NCBI GenBank assembly: GCA_964416645.1
Contig: CAYQEZ010000037.1
Span: forward strand, 1 to 19,384
Reading direction: 5' to 3'
Length of the DNA stretch: 19,384 bases
Origin: GCA-002282575 sp964416645
Lineage (GTDB): Bacteria > Pseudomonadota > Gammaproteobacteria > Thiomicrospirales > Thiomicrospiraceae
The notes beneath the pieces are model-generated. The model searched no databases. It was given only the letters and a program-made list of their open reading frames with translations, and had not been told where the DNA came from. Below, piece after piece: positions 7,559-14,471 of the stretch (position 1 is its first letter; each line of letters starts with the position of its first letter). The position numbers and the translations under genes are program-made.

Positions 7559-7969
7559 GTGCTGAGTTTAACCAACTTTAGGGATCAATACCCAGCGTTG
7601 TCATCTATTAGTGACTCGCTGGTGCTGTTGGCAATTGATAAGGCTTACGCCACGATAGGGCGTTATGTGCCTAACACCGTGTTTGGTGTTAGGGCGCAAG
7701 CGTCTATCGACGGCGTGGCAAGCGTGCTGGCACGGGCGTACGTGGTCGAAAATCAGGCGTTTGGCGACGAACACCCGATTGTGCGCGAGCAGAAAGAAGC
7801 ATTAAATTGGTTGAACATGGTGGCAACAGGCAAAGCACAATTACCAACAGACCCGTCCGATGCAAGCACATCAACACCACTTAGCTCAGAGGTAATAGTA
7901 TCTGGTGGGTTTGCTACCAACAGTGCTAAAAAAGTGTTTAACAGTGCTTTTCTTAGTGGAATCGCTTAA
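7559..7969 (+). CDS. Head completion/connector protein, Mu gp36-like (DUF1320)
   Basis: A 136-residue mostly helical protein. The first half (FRDQYPALS, then LLAIDKAYATIGRYV and a helix ending LARAYVVE) and the run REQKEALNWLNMVATGKAQLP fit the Mu gp36/DUF1320 pattern of a head-tail connector that packs beneath the portal. Its place straight after the capsid gene supports this. The C-terminal 40 residues are Ser/Thr-rich and look flexible. The start is GTG, two bases after the capsid stop, with only a weak ribosome site, so translation is probably coupled to the capsid gene. Confidence 0.75.
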   Translation: MLSLTNFRDQYPALSSISDSLVLLAIDKAYATIGRYVPNTVFGVRAQASIDGVASVLARAYVVENQAFGDEHPIVREQKEALNWLNMVATGKAQLPTDPSDASTSTPLSSEVIVSGGFATNSAKKVFNSAFLSGIA

Positions 7970-7971
7970 TC

Positions 7972-8535
7972 ATGAGCGGTGCTATCAGCGTCAAGCTAGA
8001 GGATAGCGAAGTCAAAGCCTTGTTAGGTCGGTTACACGGCTTAACAAGCAACCTAAACCCAGCCTTTAAGGCAATCGGGGCAGAATTGCAAAGCAACATG
8101 CAACAAGGGTTTAAAACACAATCAGACCCTTGGGGTAACAAGTGGAAAGCCTTGTCGCTCAACACGCGCATTATGCGCGCGAGTAGACAAACGAAAGGCA
8201 AAAATTACACCAAAAAAGGCGCAACCACACGCAGTTTTTACAATGCAATGACGGGCAATATGCAGATATTGCGCGATACGTCACGATTACTCAGCTCAAT
8301 CAATTATCAGGCAAATACAAGCGGTGTCGAGGTAGGAACGTCGGACACTTTAGGCAAGGCTTTGATGCACCAATTTGGTGGCACGATTAAGGGGCGCATG
8401 TTTAGAGGTGCTAAAGTTCCCGCACGTCCATTCTTGCCCATTCGCAACGGCAAGGCAGACCTACCAGCAAGCTGGGCGGATGACGTGAAAAACATTTTAA
8501 ATACTCATATTCAGAAAAGCGCCATTAAAGGCTAG
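7972..8535 (+). CDS. Phage virion morphogenesis protein, Mu gpG/P2 gpS-like
   Basis: A 187-residue basic protein of the virion morphogenesis family (Mu gpG, P2 gpS), which completes the head-to-tail interface. Visible family marks are the helix AIGAELQSNMQQGFKTQSDP followed by WGNKWKAL (the 'P.G..W.pL' motif, about residues 53-61), a strand region with SINYQANTSGVEVGT, AL MHQFGG (HQFG motif, about 123-127) and PARPFLPI (about 143-150), the conserved 'ipaRpFLg' element. It begins two bases after the previous gene. Its ribosome site is weak, so it is probably coupled. Confidence 0.85.
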   Translation: MSGAISVKLEDSEVKALLGRLHGLTSNLNPAFKAIGAELQSNMQQGFKTQSDPWGNKWKALSLNTRIMRASRQTKGKNYTKKGATTRSFYNAMTGNMQILRDTSRLLSSINYQANTSGVEVGTSDTLGKALMHQFGGTIKGRMFRGAKVPARPFLPIRNGKADLPASWADDVKNILNTHIQKSAIKG

Positions 8536-8597
8536 CCGTGCTTAACAGTGAAAACGTTCCTCTAATCTATTGCAGCGCGAAAACATAAGATAGCACC

Positions 8598-9023
8598 ATG
8601 ACGAAACCAGATATTAACCAATTATTAACCGCCATTAAAGCCGCCATTGAAACGGTGGCGACTGGCTGGCAAATTGAACTTGCACCAGAGCGGATTAATG
8701 ATTTTTTAATCACATCGGATAAAGGTGTTGTGTTTGTTGGTTTTCGTGGCATTTTTTTAGAAGAAAGTATGTCGCCACATCATGTTATTCAGAATGGCGA
8801 CATGCAAGTGCAAATTAGCATTGTCGCAAATGCAGTATATGGCGACAACGGGGCATTAGCCTTGATGAGCGATTTAGTCGGCGCTTTAACCGCCTGCGTT
8901 TTTGATAGCAACCGAGGTGAAAAGTGCTACATCAATCAAGCGGAATTGGTTGAACGTGACGAAAAGCGTGCCCGTTGGGTGTATGCCGTTTCATTAATTG
9001 TCCCTATTTATTTGTCGGAGTAA
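8598..9023 (+). CDS. Tail terminator-like protein, Mu gp37-like (DUF1834)
   Basis: A 141-residue protein at the place of tail terminator or head-tail joining genes. It starts with a helix (INQLLTAIKAAIETV), then strands with KGVVFVGFRGIFLEES, a strand MQVQISIVANAVYGDNGA and helix ALMSDLVGALTACVF, and finishes with a long strand (ARWVYAVSLIVPIYL). This alpha/beta order fits the Mu gp37/DUF1834 family and siphovirus tail terminators, which cap the tube and fit it to the head. The preceding 62 bases (8536-8597) hold only a 15-codon open frame and no clear ribosome site. The family call is by pattern and position. Confidence 0.7.
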   Translation: MTKPDINQLLTAIKAAIETVATGWQIELAPERINDFLITSDKGVVFVGFRGIFLEESMSPHHVIQNGDMQVQISIVANAVYGDNGALALMSDLVGALTACVFDSNRGEKCYINQAELVERDEKRARWVYAVSLIVPIYLSE

Positions 9024-9027
9024 GCCA

Positions 9028-9171
9028 ATGGCAACCAAAACCCCAACACCAGAACCAACTGAGCAGCCAACACCAGAACCAACGCCGCTTCCAATGCCAA
9101 CTGATGGTGGTATTTATATCCGCAATGCCGACGGCAGTTTAACAAAGGTAGAAGATGATGCTCAATCGTAA
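9028..9171 (+). CDS. Small Pro/Thr-rich protein before the tail tube
   Basis: A 47-residue open frame. It has a good GGAG site at 9017-9020 with seven bases to its ATG. Residues 5-24 are a proline-rich repeat (TPTPEP, TEQPTPEPTP) and residues 27-44 form a short conserved-looking tail with IYIRNADGSLTKVEDD. The stop overlaps the tail tube gene by 17 bases. A small gene also lies here in Mu (gp38), but I see no convincing similarity to it. It could be a minor tail or head-tail joining protein. The function is unknown; the coding call rests on the ribosome site, the spacing and the tight overlap. Confidence 0.7.
   Translation: MATKTPTPEPTEQPTPEPTPLPMPTDGGIYIRNADGSLTKVEDDAQS
9043..9083 (+). repeat. 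In-frame 17-base direct repeat with 24-base period
   Basis: CCAACACCAGAACCAAC occurs at 9043-9059 and again at 9067-9083. The period of 24 bases is eight codons, so gain or loss of one unit would keep the frame and lengthen or shorten the Pro-rich stretch of the small protein. Confidence 0.85.
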
Positions 9172-10084
9172 AAAAACTGGATTATTCAAAGTCGAATCGA
9201 CTTACAATGCCAATCCAACGCCTTCACTAACCACTGATGCGCTCTTGGTGCGCAAGCTGGACATTACACCTTTGCAAGCCGAAACGGCTAGCCTTGACTA
9301 TATTCGCCCCGTATTTGGTGCGAGTGATTCAATCGTTACCGCAAAACAAGCCGCCTTGTCGCTTGAAATGGCAATGACGGGCACACCAACAGCGGGTACG
9401 CCTCATGCGCCTTTGGATGCATTGCTGAGATCAGCAGGGCACGCAGCCACAGTGGTTGCAAACACCAGTGTAACCTATAACCCTGTATCGAGTGCCATTA
9501 GCAGCTTAACCGCACTGTTTAACCTTGATGGCGTACAACACGCGATTACGGGCGCGCGCACCAACGTTAAAGCCAGTATTAAACAGGGTGAAATACCTGT
9601 TTTTACGTTCGACTTAACGGGCAATTTCAACACCCCGACCGATACCGTTCAAGGCACACCAATTTATACCCAGCGTACCCCTGTTGCGGTGGGTGTTGGT
9701 AATACCACTTGCAGTATTTTTGGTATAAGCGCTTTTAAACTGGTTAGCTTTGATTTTGATGCGGGCAACTCGGTCAATGTTATCCGTTATGCCAATAGTG
9801 CTGATGAAGTGCTAATCACCGACCGCAAAGCCACGGGCAAATTAGTATTAGATGCGCCAACAATTGCGCAGCGTAATTTTTTTAACGATGCCATTAATAC
9901 CACCACGGGCGCGTTTAGTGTGGTACAAGGCAACACAATGGGCAATCGAGTGACCATTGCCGCACCACGTATGATTATTACTGGCGTGAATTATGGCGAC
10001 TTGCAGGGCGCGGCAACCATTGAACTTGATGTTGTTTTCGCCCCCAACGTTGGCAACGATGACTATTCTGTTACGTTCTCTTAA
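9155..10084 (+). CDS. Phage tail tube protein
   Basis: The 309-residue protein is the likely subunit of the non-contractile tail tube. It is rich in beta strands, Thr, Ala and Asn. The start (KKTGLFKVESTYNANPTP) is like many siphovirus tube proteins that begin 'kk.all..kve..yGtdptP', followed by DALLVRKLDITPLQAET. Repeated strand motifs follow, such as GKLVLDAPTIAQRNFFNDA (about residues 227-245) and a C-terminal GAATIELDVVFAPN. Two ATG codons (9155 and 9158) follow AAAGG at 9144-9148, and either may be used. There is no sheath gene nearby, which supports a siphovirus tail. It is followed by the chaperone frames, as usual. Confidence 0.83.
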   Translation: MMLNRKKTGLFKVESTYNANPTPSLTTDALLVRKLDITPLQAETASLDYIRPVFGASDSIVTAKQAALSLEMAMTGTPTAGTPHAPLDALLRSAGHAATVVANTSVTYNPVSSAISSLTALFNLDGVQHAITGARTNVKASIKQGEIPVFTFDLTGNFNTPTDTVQGTPIYTQRTPVAVGVGNTTCSIFGISAFKLVSFDFDAGNSVNVIRYANSADEVLITDRKATGKLVLDAPTIAQRNFFNDAINTTTGAFSVVQGNTMGNRVTIAAPRMIITGVNYGDLQGAATIELDVVFAPNVGNDDYSVTFS

Positions 10085-10094
10085 CGGGGGTTAA

Positions 10095-10424
10095 ATGAAT
10101 ATTGTATTAACTGAAAACCCCACCTTTAAAGCTGACGTTATCTTAGCTGATGACGTTGGTTTTACCGTTACATTCAAAGCCGTTCCACCTTGGTTGCTTG
10201 GCAAAGACTTGCCAGATGATGCAACCGCTGAGGTGAAGGGCGTGTTGATTAATGCGCAAATTATCGACTTGGTAACAGACTGGGAAGGGGTTAATAACGA
10301 GCGAGGCGAACCCGTGCCATTCGATAAAGATACCTTGCTAAAGCTGTTACAGTTACCCAAAGCAACAGGCGCATTAATCGAAGCCTACGCTACCAGCTAC
10401 GGGATTGAAGCAGCAAAAAACTAA
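10095..10424 (+). CDS. Tail assembly chaperone, upstream frame (lambda G-like)
   Basis: A 109-residue protein between tube and tape measure, the place of lambda G. It has a beta-rich first half (FTVTFKAVPPWLLG) and a helical end. It would coat the tape measure and recruit tube subunits, and would be absent from the virion. Its last codons read GCA AAA AAC TAA, which sets a canonical -1 slippery heptamer directly before the stop; the open frame after the slip is the next entry. A GGGGG run at 10086-10090 serves as a rough ribosome site. The role is inferred from position and the frameshift layout rather than strong sequence likeness. Confidence 0.8.
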   Translation: MNIVLTENPTFKADVILADDVGFTVTFKAVPPWLLGKDLPDDATAEVKGVLINAQIIDLVTDWEGVNNERGEPVPFDKDTLLKLLQLPKATGALIEAYATSYGIEAAKN

Positions 10425-10462
10425 CCGCCGTCACTCGTGTGTTGTTAGGCATTAGTGGCGGT
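10415..10462 (+). promoter_or_regulatory. Programmed -1 frameshift site with downstream stem-loop
   Basis: The heptamer A AAA AAC (10415-10421) is in the correct phase with the upstream gene and sits directly before its TAA. Two bases on, ACCGCC (10424-10429) and ACT (10433-10435) can pair with AGTGGCGGT (10454-10462), a 9-pair stem with a 3-base bulge and an 18-base loop, which could pause the ribosome. GGGA at 10401-10404, ten bases before the heptamer, is a weak Shine-Dalgarno-like stimulator as in dnaX. The stem begins closer to the slip site than usual, so its role is uncertain. Confidence 0.75.
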
Positions 10463-10765
10463 GAAGACTGGCTAGACGTGGATGATTTAACCGCTTGGGG
10501 TGCTGATGCACACAGCCTACAGGCGGAAAGAGAAAAGCAACAGGTCGAATTATGGGCGCAGCATAACACAGTGGTTAAGCTGTTTTCGGCTTGTTTAAGT
10601 CAATTACGAACAACTGGAATGGGTGGCATTATTGGACTGGATTATGTGGCTGTTAATTTGGTTGCTCGCTGGCTCGGTATCGTTATGGATAGCCTTGCGC
10701 TTAGTCAGTTGCAAATAATGGAAGCGGAGATGGTGAGTGTGCTGAATTTGCACGGACAAAAATAA
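10421..10765 (+). CDS. Tail assembly chaperone, -1 frame extension (lambda T-like)
   Basis: This frame lies -1 to the preceding gene and is open from the slippery site. Slipping at A AAA AAC gives LTAVTRVLLGISGGEDW directly after residue 109, for a fusion of 223 residues. Taken alone it could only start at GTG 10439, which lacks a usable ribosome site, so expression by frameshift is the better reading. The product is helical, with Trp-rich DLTAWGADA and a helix AEREKQQVELWAQHN. In lambda and most long-tailed phages the extended G-T protein, made at a low ratio, bridges tape measure and tube protein. The frames and heptamer are seen; efficiency is unknown. Confidence 0.8.
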   Translation, partial: LTAVTRVLLGISGGEDWLDVDDLTAWGADAHSLQAEREKQQVELWAQHNTVVKLFSACLSQLRTTGMGGIIGLDYVAVNLVARWLGIVMDSLALSQLQIMEAEMVSVLNLHGQK

Positions 10766-10797
10766 TGTCATGCGGCTGAATGTTTAGAGGCTTTGCA

Positions 10798-10908
10798 TCA
10801 GTCAAGCAGTTTCAATAGTGCAATCAATACAGATAAAGCAGCAATAAAAACCATAAATACTTTAAGCGCGAAACCAATATCAGACGCTGTTTGTTCAAAA
10901 AGAGTCAT
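10798..10908 (-). CDS. Minus-strand small membrane protein, candidate moron
   Basis: In the 157-base gap before the tape measure, the minus strand has a 36-codon frame. It starts at 10908 and has GAGG eight bases upstream of its ATG, an ideal distance. The product has a short polar N-terminus (MTLFEQTASD), then a hydrophobic segment at about residues 11-32 with F, I, A, L, V and M, and a Lys/Asp end, so a single membrane span is likely. The region is AT-rich (34 of 100 bases G or C over 10801-10900, hand count). A TTGACA on the minus strand at 10987-10982 could be a -35 box, but its -10 partner (CATTAG) is weak. HK97 gp15, a superinfection-exclusion membrane protein, is a precedent among tail genes. 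The function is inference, and chance is not excluded for so short a frame. Confidence 0.55.
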   Translation of the reverse strand: MTLFEQTASDIGFALKVFMVFIAALSVLIALLKLLD

Positions 10909-10922
10909 AAAGAGAACCTCAA

Positions 10923-13250
10923 ATGAGTAACAATCTTGCGATTACATTAAAACTTGATGCTAATGGTAACTTGGTTGGCGTTGTCAATCAAGCGACTGGA
11001 TCTGTTGCTAAATTTGGTGAAACGGTTAATGGCGTAACAGCAAAAACAAAAGCACTGGGTATAGAGGGCGAAAAAGCATTCGGAAAAACGCATGCAGGCG
11101 TGCAATCAGTTTCTGAACAGATAGCAAATACTAAAGCGCAACTTATCGGCTGGCTAGTGCTTATGGGAAGCATTGACCAGCTTAGCGGACTTGTCAAAAC
11201 AGCTGACGCTTATAAGGCGATGCAAAGCCAGTTAAGGCTGGTGACAGAATCAACTCAAGAGTTTATTGCTGTTCAACAGCAGCTTAACGCTGTTTCTATT
11301 GCTTCGTTTGCCGACCAAGGGGCGGTAACTAAGCTTTACAGCACCATGCAACCCGCATTAGAAGGTATGGGTAAGTCGATTAATGAAGTGATTGCTTTTA
11401 CCGAAACCTTCAATAAAGCACTCAGTCTAACCAGTCCAACAACAGCAGAAGCTCAATCAGCGGTATTGCAGTTTGCACAAGCAATGGGTTCTGGTGTTTT
11501 GCGTGGGGATGAGTTTAATTCCCTAATGGAAAACGGGCGCGGTGTCATGATTGCTTTAGCAGAAGGCATGGGTAAGCCGATTGGTGAGCTTCGTGTTATG
11601 GCAGAGCAAGGCAAGCTCACAGCGGATGTTGTTTACAATGCGCTAACCAAGGTGTCTGATCGTATTGATGCTGACTTTAACAAAGTCGCCATGACGGTCG
11701 GTAAAGCACTTCAAACCGTGCAAACGGGGTCGCTAAACTTGGTGGGTGCTTTCGATGCAGCATCTGGCTCAAGTGCGACGCTTGCAGCCGCAATTAATTC
11801 GACTGGTTTAGCATTTAACCGTATTGGCGATGCCATTCGTCAAGCTTATGGCGAATCTGATAATGCTGGACAACGCTTTCAGGTGCTTGAGTCTATTATA
11901 TTGAACTTAGCGCGTGGTGGCGGATTCGTTGCAGCAGTGTTTAATGAAATCACCAATCAAATAGGGCTTGTAGTGGCAATTGTCGCTTCTGCTGGTGATT
12001 CTGGTGTTAAGTTAGCAGATGTTTTTAAAGCCTATCAAGAGGCAGCAAGTAAAAATGGTCAAGCCTTTGAGAAGTTCAATAACGAACTCGCCTATTCGGT
12101 CGACAACATCAATAATGTGGCAGCGGCTGCTGGTAATTCGATCCCTCGATTAAAAAGCATTGATGAAGAATTGGCGGACATTTTTGGTACGCTAGACAAA
12201 ACACTCCCGCCTGTTGAAATTAAAACTAAGGTTGATGAAAAAACACTCAAAGAGGCTGAGAAAAAGCTTAAAGAACGATTAAAAGCAATCTCAGCCAGTC
12301 AATCAGCTGATTACAACCACTTTGAAAGTAATTTAGGCTTAGAAGCAGCCTACGCCAAAAAAATCGCAGACCAAGGCAAGGCGATTTATGACGCAACACG
12401 CACGGGTTACGAAAAGCTGAATATTGAGTTATCTAACCTAGATCAGCTTTATGCACAGGGCGCATTCGATAACGTTGGTGGTTTTGATACCTATTCGCGT
12501 GCCATTATGGATGCTTACGACAAAGCCAATGCATCGGGAAAAGAATTCACAGATGCGCAAGCCGAAAATATGCGTGACCTCAAGCAAGCTATCGACGGCT
12601 GGGGCAAGGATTCTGCCCGTGCGGTGGCTGACTTTGCCTTATCTGGCAAGGGTTCGTTTAGCGATTTTGCCAACAGCGTCGTTAAAGACTTAATGACCAT
12701 GATGATTTACCAGAATATGACTAAGCCGCTAATGAAAGCCGCGGGGAATTGGATAGGCAGCTTATTTAGTGGTGGTGTTGCCGACGCAGGGGCAAGCTCC
12801 GCAGCTTCTATTGGGGCGAGCTATTGGAAAAACGGAGGCGCTTTTACGCCTAGCGTACAAGCCTTTGCCAACGGTGGCACTTTCACTAATAGCATTGTCG
12901 ACCGTGCAACACCCTTTCAATTTGCTAACGGCGGCAAGTTTAACCTTGGTGTGATGGGCGAGGCGGGTGCTGAAGCGGTGATGCCATTAACCCGTATCGG
13001 TGGCAAGTTGGGGGTATTAGCGCAAGGTGTTGGCGGTGGCGGTGTCACTAATGTGGTGGTAAACGTCACAAATAATGCAGGCGAAACGGTGCAAGCAAAT
13101 GCGCGCCAGAGCACCAACAGTAACGGCGAAACCATTATTGACGTGATGATTGACCGTGTTAAGGGCGCGATGATGCAAGATGTTGGTAACAATGGTCAAT
13201 TTAGTCAGGCGTTTGCAGGCGCTTATGGCTTAAGTCGGAGGGCGTTTTAA
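10923..13250 (+). CDS. Tail tape measure protein
   Basis: At 775 residues this sets the tail length; with the usual rule of about 1.5 A per residue the tail would be near 115 nm (inference). Residues about 75-245 are the tape measure domain, with KTADAYKAMQSQLRLVTES and GSGVLRGDEFNSLMENGRG, a family hallmark. A hydrophobic stretch around 325-357 may insert into the host membrane. Residues about 415-560 are charged and helical (KTKVDEKTLKEAEKKLKERL). The C-terminus is lambda H-like: GSFSDFANSVVKDLMTMM, then three NGG(A/T/K)F repeats and VMGEAGAEAVMPLTRIGGKL at about 676-695. AAAGAGA lies upstream of the ATG. Its stop overlaps the next ATG as TAATG. Confidence 0.93.
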   Translation: MSNNLAITLKLDANGNLVGVVNQATGSVAKFGETVNGVTAKTKALGIEGEKAFGKTHAGVQSVSEQIANTKAQLIGWLVLMGSIDQLSGLVKTADAYKAMQSQLRLVTESTQEFIAVQQQLNAVSIASFADQGAVTKLYSTMQPALEGMGKSINEVIAFTETFNKALSLTSPTTAEAQSAVLQFAQAMGSGVLRGDEFNSLMENGRGVMIALAEGMGKPIGELRVMAEQGKLTADVVYNALTKVSDRIDADFNKVAMTVGKALQTVQTGSLNLVGAFDAASGSSATLAAAINSTGLAFNRIGDAIRQAYGESDNAGQRFQVLESIILNLARGGGFVAAVFNEITNQIGLVVAIVASAGDSGVKLADVFKAYQEAASKNGQAFEKFNNELAYSVDNINNVAAAAGNSIPRLKSIDEELADIFGTLDKTLPPVEIKTKVDEKTLKEAEKKLKERLKAISASQSADYNHFESNLGLEAAYAKKIADQGKAIYDATRTGYEKLNIELSNLDQLYAQGAFDNVGGFDTYSRAIMDAYDKANASGKEFTDAQAENMRDLKQAIDGWGKDSARAVADFALSGKGSFSDFANSVVKDLMTMMIYQNMTKPLMKAAGNWIGSLFSGGVADAGASSAASIGASYWKNGGAFTPSVQAFANGGTFTNSIVDRATPFQFANGGKFNLGVMGEAGAEAVMPLTRIGGKLGVLAQGVGGGGVTNVVVNVTNNAGETVQANARQSTNSNGETIIDVMIDRVKGAMMQDVGNNGQFSQAFAGAYGLSRRAF

Positions 13251-13603
13251 TGAGCACTTTCCCAGCCTATGCAGGTATTAGCATTGAAGGTTTTGGCGAA
13301 AAATATAAAAGCCAACTCACGCGCTCCGATATGGAAGGTGGCATTCCTAAGCAGGCAAAAACCGCTTCTACTTGCATGGTTGAACGCCCTATCACCATCA
13401 TCTTAAAAAGCAAAACCGACTATCAAGCGTTTATCGCTTGGTACAGAACCACTATCAACGCTGGGGCAAGCTGGTTCAACTGGACTGACCCTGTTAGCAA
13501 CACGGTAAAGCAAGCGCGGTTTTTGGCATCCGACTTAGAAGCACAGCCTAGTAGTGGCTTAATGGTGTGGCGGGTTAAGGCAACACTGGAGACAATCGGC
13601 TAA
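13250..13603 (+). CDS. Minor tail protein, lambda gpM position
   Basis: A 117-residue protein between tape measure and the gpL-like gene, where lambda has M. It is beta-rich and Trp-rich: ITIILKSKTDYQAFIAWYR (about residues 48-66), then GASWFNWTDPVSNTVKQARFLA, where F-W-T-D-P resembles the 'fdw.DP.tg..r.aRf' pattern of tail-tip proteins, and MVWRVKATLET at the end. It probably sits in the tail tip or forms part of the baseplate hub. GGAGG at 13237-13241, eight bases before the ATG, and TAATG overlaps at both ends suggest coupled translation with the tape measure and the gpL-like gene. Confidence 0.7.
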   Translation: MSTFPAYAGISIEGFGEKYKSQLTRSDMEGGIPKQAKTASTCMVERPITIILKSKTDYQAFIAWYRTTINAGASWFNWTDPVSNTVKQARFLASDLEAQPSSGLMVWRVKATLETIG

Positions 13604-14079
13604 TGGCACGCGCTTACTCTGCTCAATTCAAAAGCACTTTAAACAGCGTATCGGCTAACGAGTCGCCCTTGGTGTGTTTGGAGATTAGTCACGCGGGGCT
13701 GTCTGTTCCTGTGCGTGTGGTGAATGACAATGCCGATTTAACCAGTAACGGCAACCTGTTCATAGCCGCGCCATTTGAGTGCATTTTACCTGACGATATG
13801 GAGAACCAACTGCCAAAAGCTAAGCTTGCCATTGATAATATCGGGCGCGGTTTGGTGTATTGGCTCGAAACATCGGGCGGTGGCGAAGGGGCTAAGGTGC
13901 GCTTTATGCAGATTATGCGCTCAAATCCTAACCTAATCGAATGGGAAACGACCATGAATCTAAGCAACGTGCAAATAACCATGACAAAAGTTACCGCCGA
14001 TTTAGGCTTTGAGAATATTTTCAGCAAACCAGCCGTGCGAATGCAGTACCGACCAGACAACAGCGCAGGAATATTCTGA
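13603..14079 (+). CDS. Minor tail protein of the DUF1833 family, lambda gpL position
   Basis: A 158-residue protein matching the DUF1833 pattern: an N-terminal strand SPLVCLEISHAGLSVPVRVV, NDNADLTSNGNLFIAAPFEC (about residues 41-60, the typical 'n....t..g..Y.a.pF' core), DDMENQLPKAKLAIDNIGR, and a C-terminal FENIFSKPAVRMQYRPDNSAG, with 'R.rpdn.PGlF'-like ending. In lambda this position is held by gpL, which binds an iron-sulfur cluster near the tail tip; I see no Cys set here that would clearly do that. It overlaps both neighbours (TAATG, TGATG) and belongs to the tip module. Confidence 0.82.
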   Translation: MARAYSAQFKSTLNSVSANESPLVCLEISHAGLSVPVRVVNDNADLTSNGNLFIAAPFECILPDDMENQLPKAKLAIDNIGRGLVYWLETSGGGEGAKVRFMQIMRSNPNLIEWETTMNLSNVQITMTKVTADLGFENIFSKPAVRMQYRPDNSAGIF

Positions 14080-14471
14080 TGCACTGGTCAAATAAGTATT
14101 TAGGCATTCCCTACCAGTTAGGAGACGCTGATTGTGCTGCCTTGGTGTGCAGAGTTCGTACTGAAGTGTTTGGCGGGCATGTACCCACCGAAACCGAGGC
14201 AGGGCGCTTACAAAGTGCTTTAGGGCGGGCTGGTCAGATTAGCGATGGTGTCAGTGCGTTTGGTATTAAAACCAATAACCCAACAGAAGGCGACGTGGTG
14301 CTAATGATGTGCCGCGCCAGACCTTCTCATGTTGGTGTCTATTGTGAGATTGACGGTGTGCCTTATGTGTTGCACGCCATGCAAAACGCAGGGCAAGTGG
14401 TGTTGCATAAATTAACCGACCTACCCAAAGTGCAATTAACTGTAGAAGGGTTTTACCAGTGGAAAACCTAA
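14079..14471 (+). CDS. NlpC/P60-type tail-tip peptidase, lambda gpK-like
   Basis: A 130-residue cysteine peptidase of the NlpC/P60 (C40) type, placed between the gpL-like and J-like genes as in lambda. The likely catalytic residues are C19 in LGDADCAALV, H84 in PSHVGVY and H99 in YVLHA, in the right order and spacing for the Cys-His-His triad. EGDVVLMM (about 70-77) is the typical 'pGDlvlf' strand. Such tip-associated enzymes cut peptidoglycan stem peptides locally during DNA entry or act in tip assembly. The N-terminal Mov34-like part of lambda gpK is absent, so only the peptidase part is present. Its end overlaps the J-like gene if that starts at 14459. Confidence 0.83.
   Translation: MHWSNKYLGIPYQLGDADCAALVCRVRTEVFGGHVPTETEAGRLQSALGRAGQISDGVSAFGIKTNNPTEGDVVLMMCRARPSHVGVYCEIDGVPYVLHAMQNAGQVVLHKLTDLPKVQLTVEGFYQWKT

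Noticed and set aside
8536..8597. 15-codon GTG frame between the gpG-like and gp37-like genes
   Set aside because: Too short, no ribosome site and no recognisable product.
10439..10765. Separate gene starting at GTG 10439
   Set aside because: No Shine-Dalgarno site, and the same frame is open back to an in-phase slippery heptamer at 10415-10421, so frameshift expression explains it better.
12917..13192. Minus-strand frames opposite the tape measure C-terminus
   Set aside because: Pro/Thr-rich text mirrors the Gly/Ala-rich tape measure end; no ribosome site, and the plus frame is clearly coding.
13689..14084. 131-codon minus-strand open frame
   Set aside because: It lies fully opposite the DUF1833-like gene, has no ribosome site and makes a Ser/Arg-rich product with no family features; it is a shadow of the coding strand.
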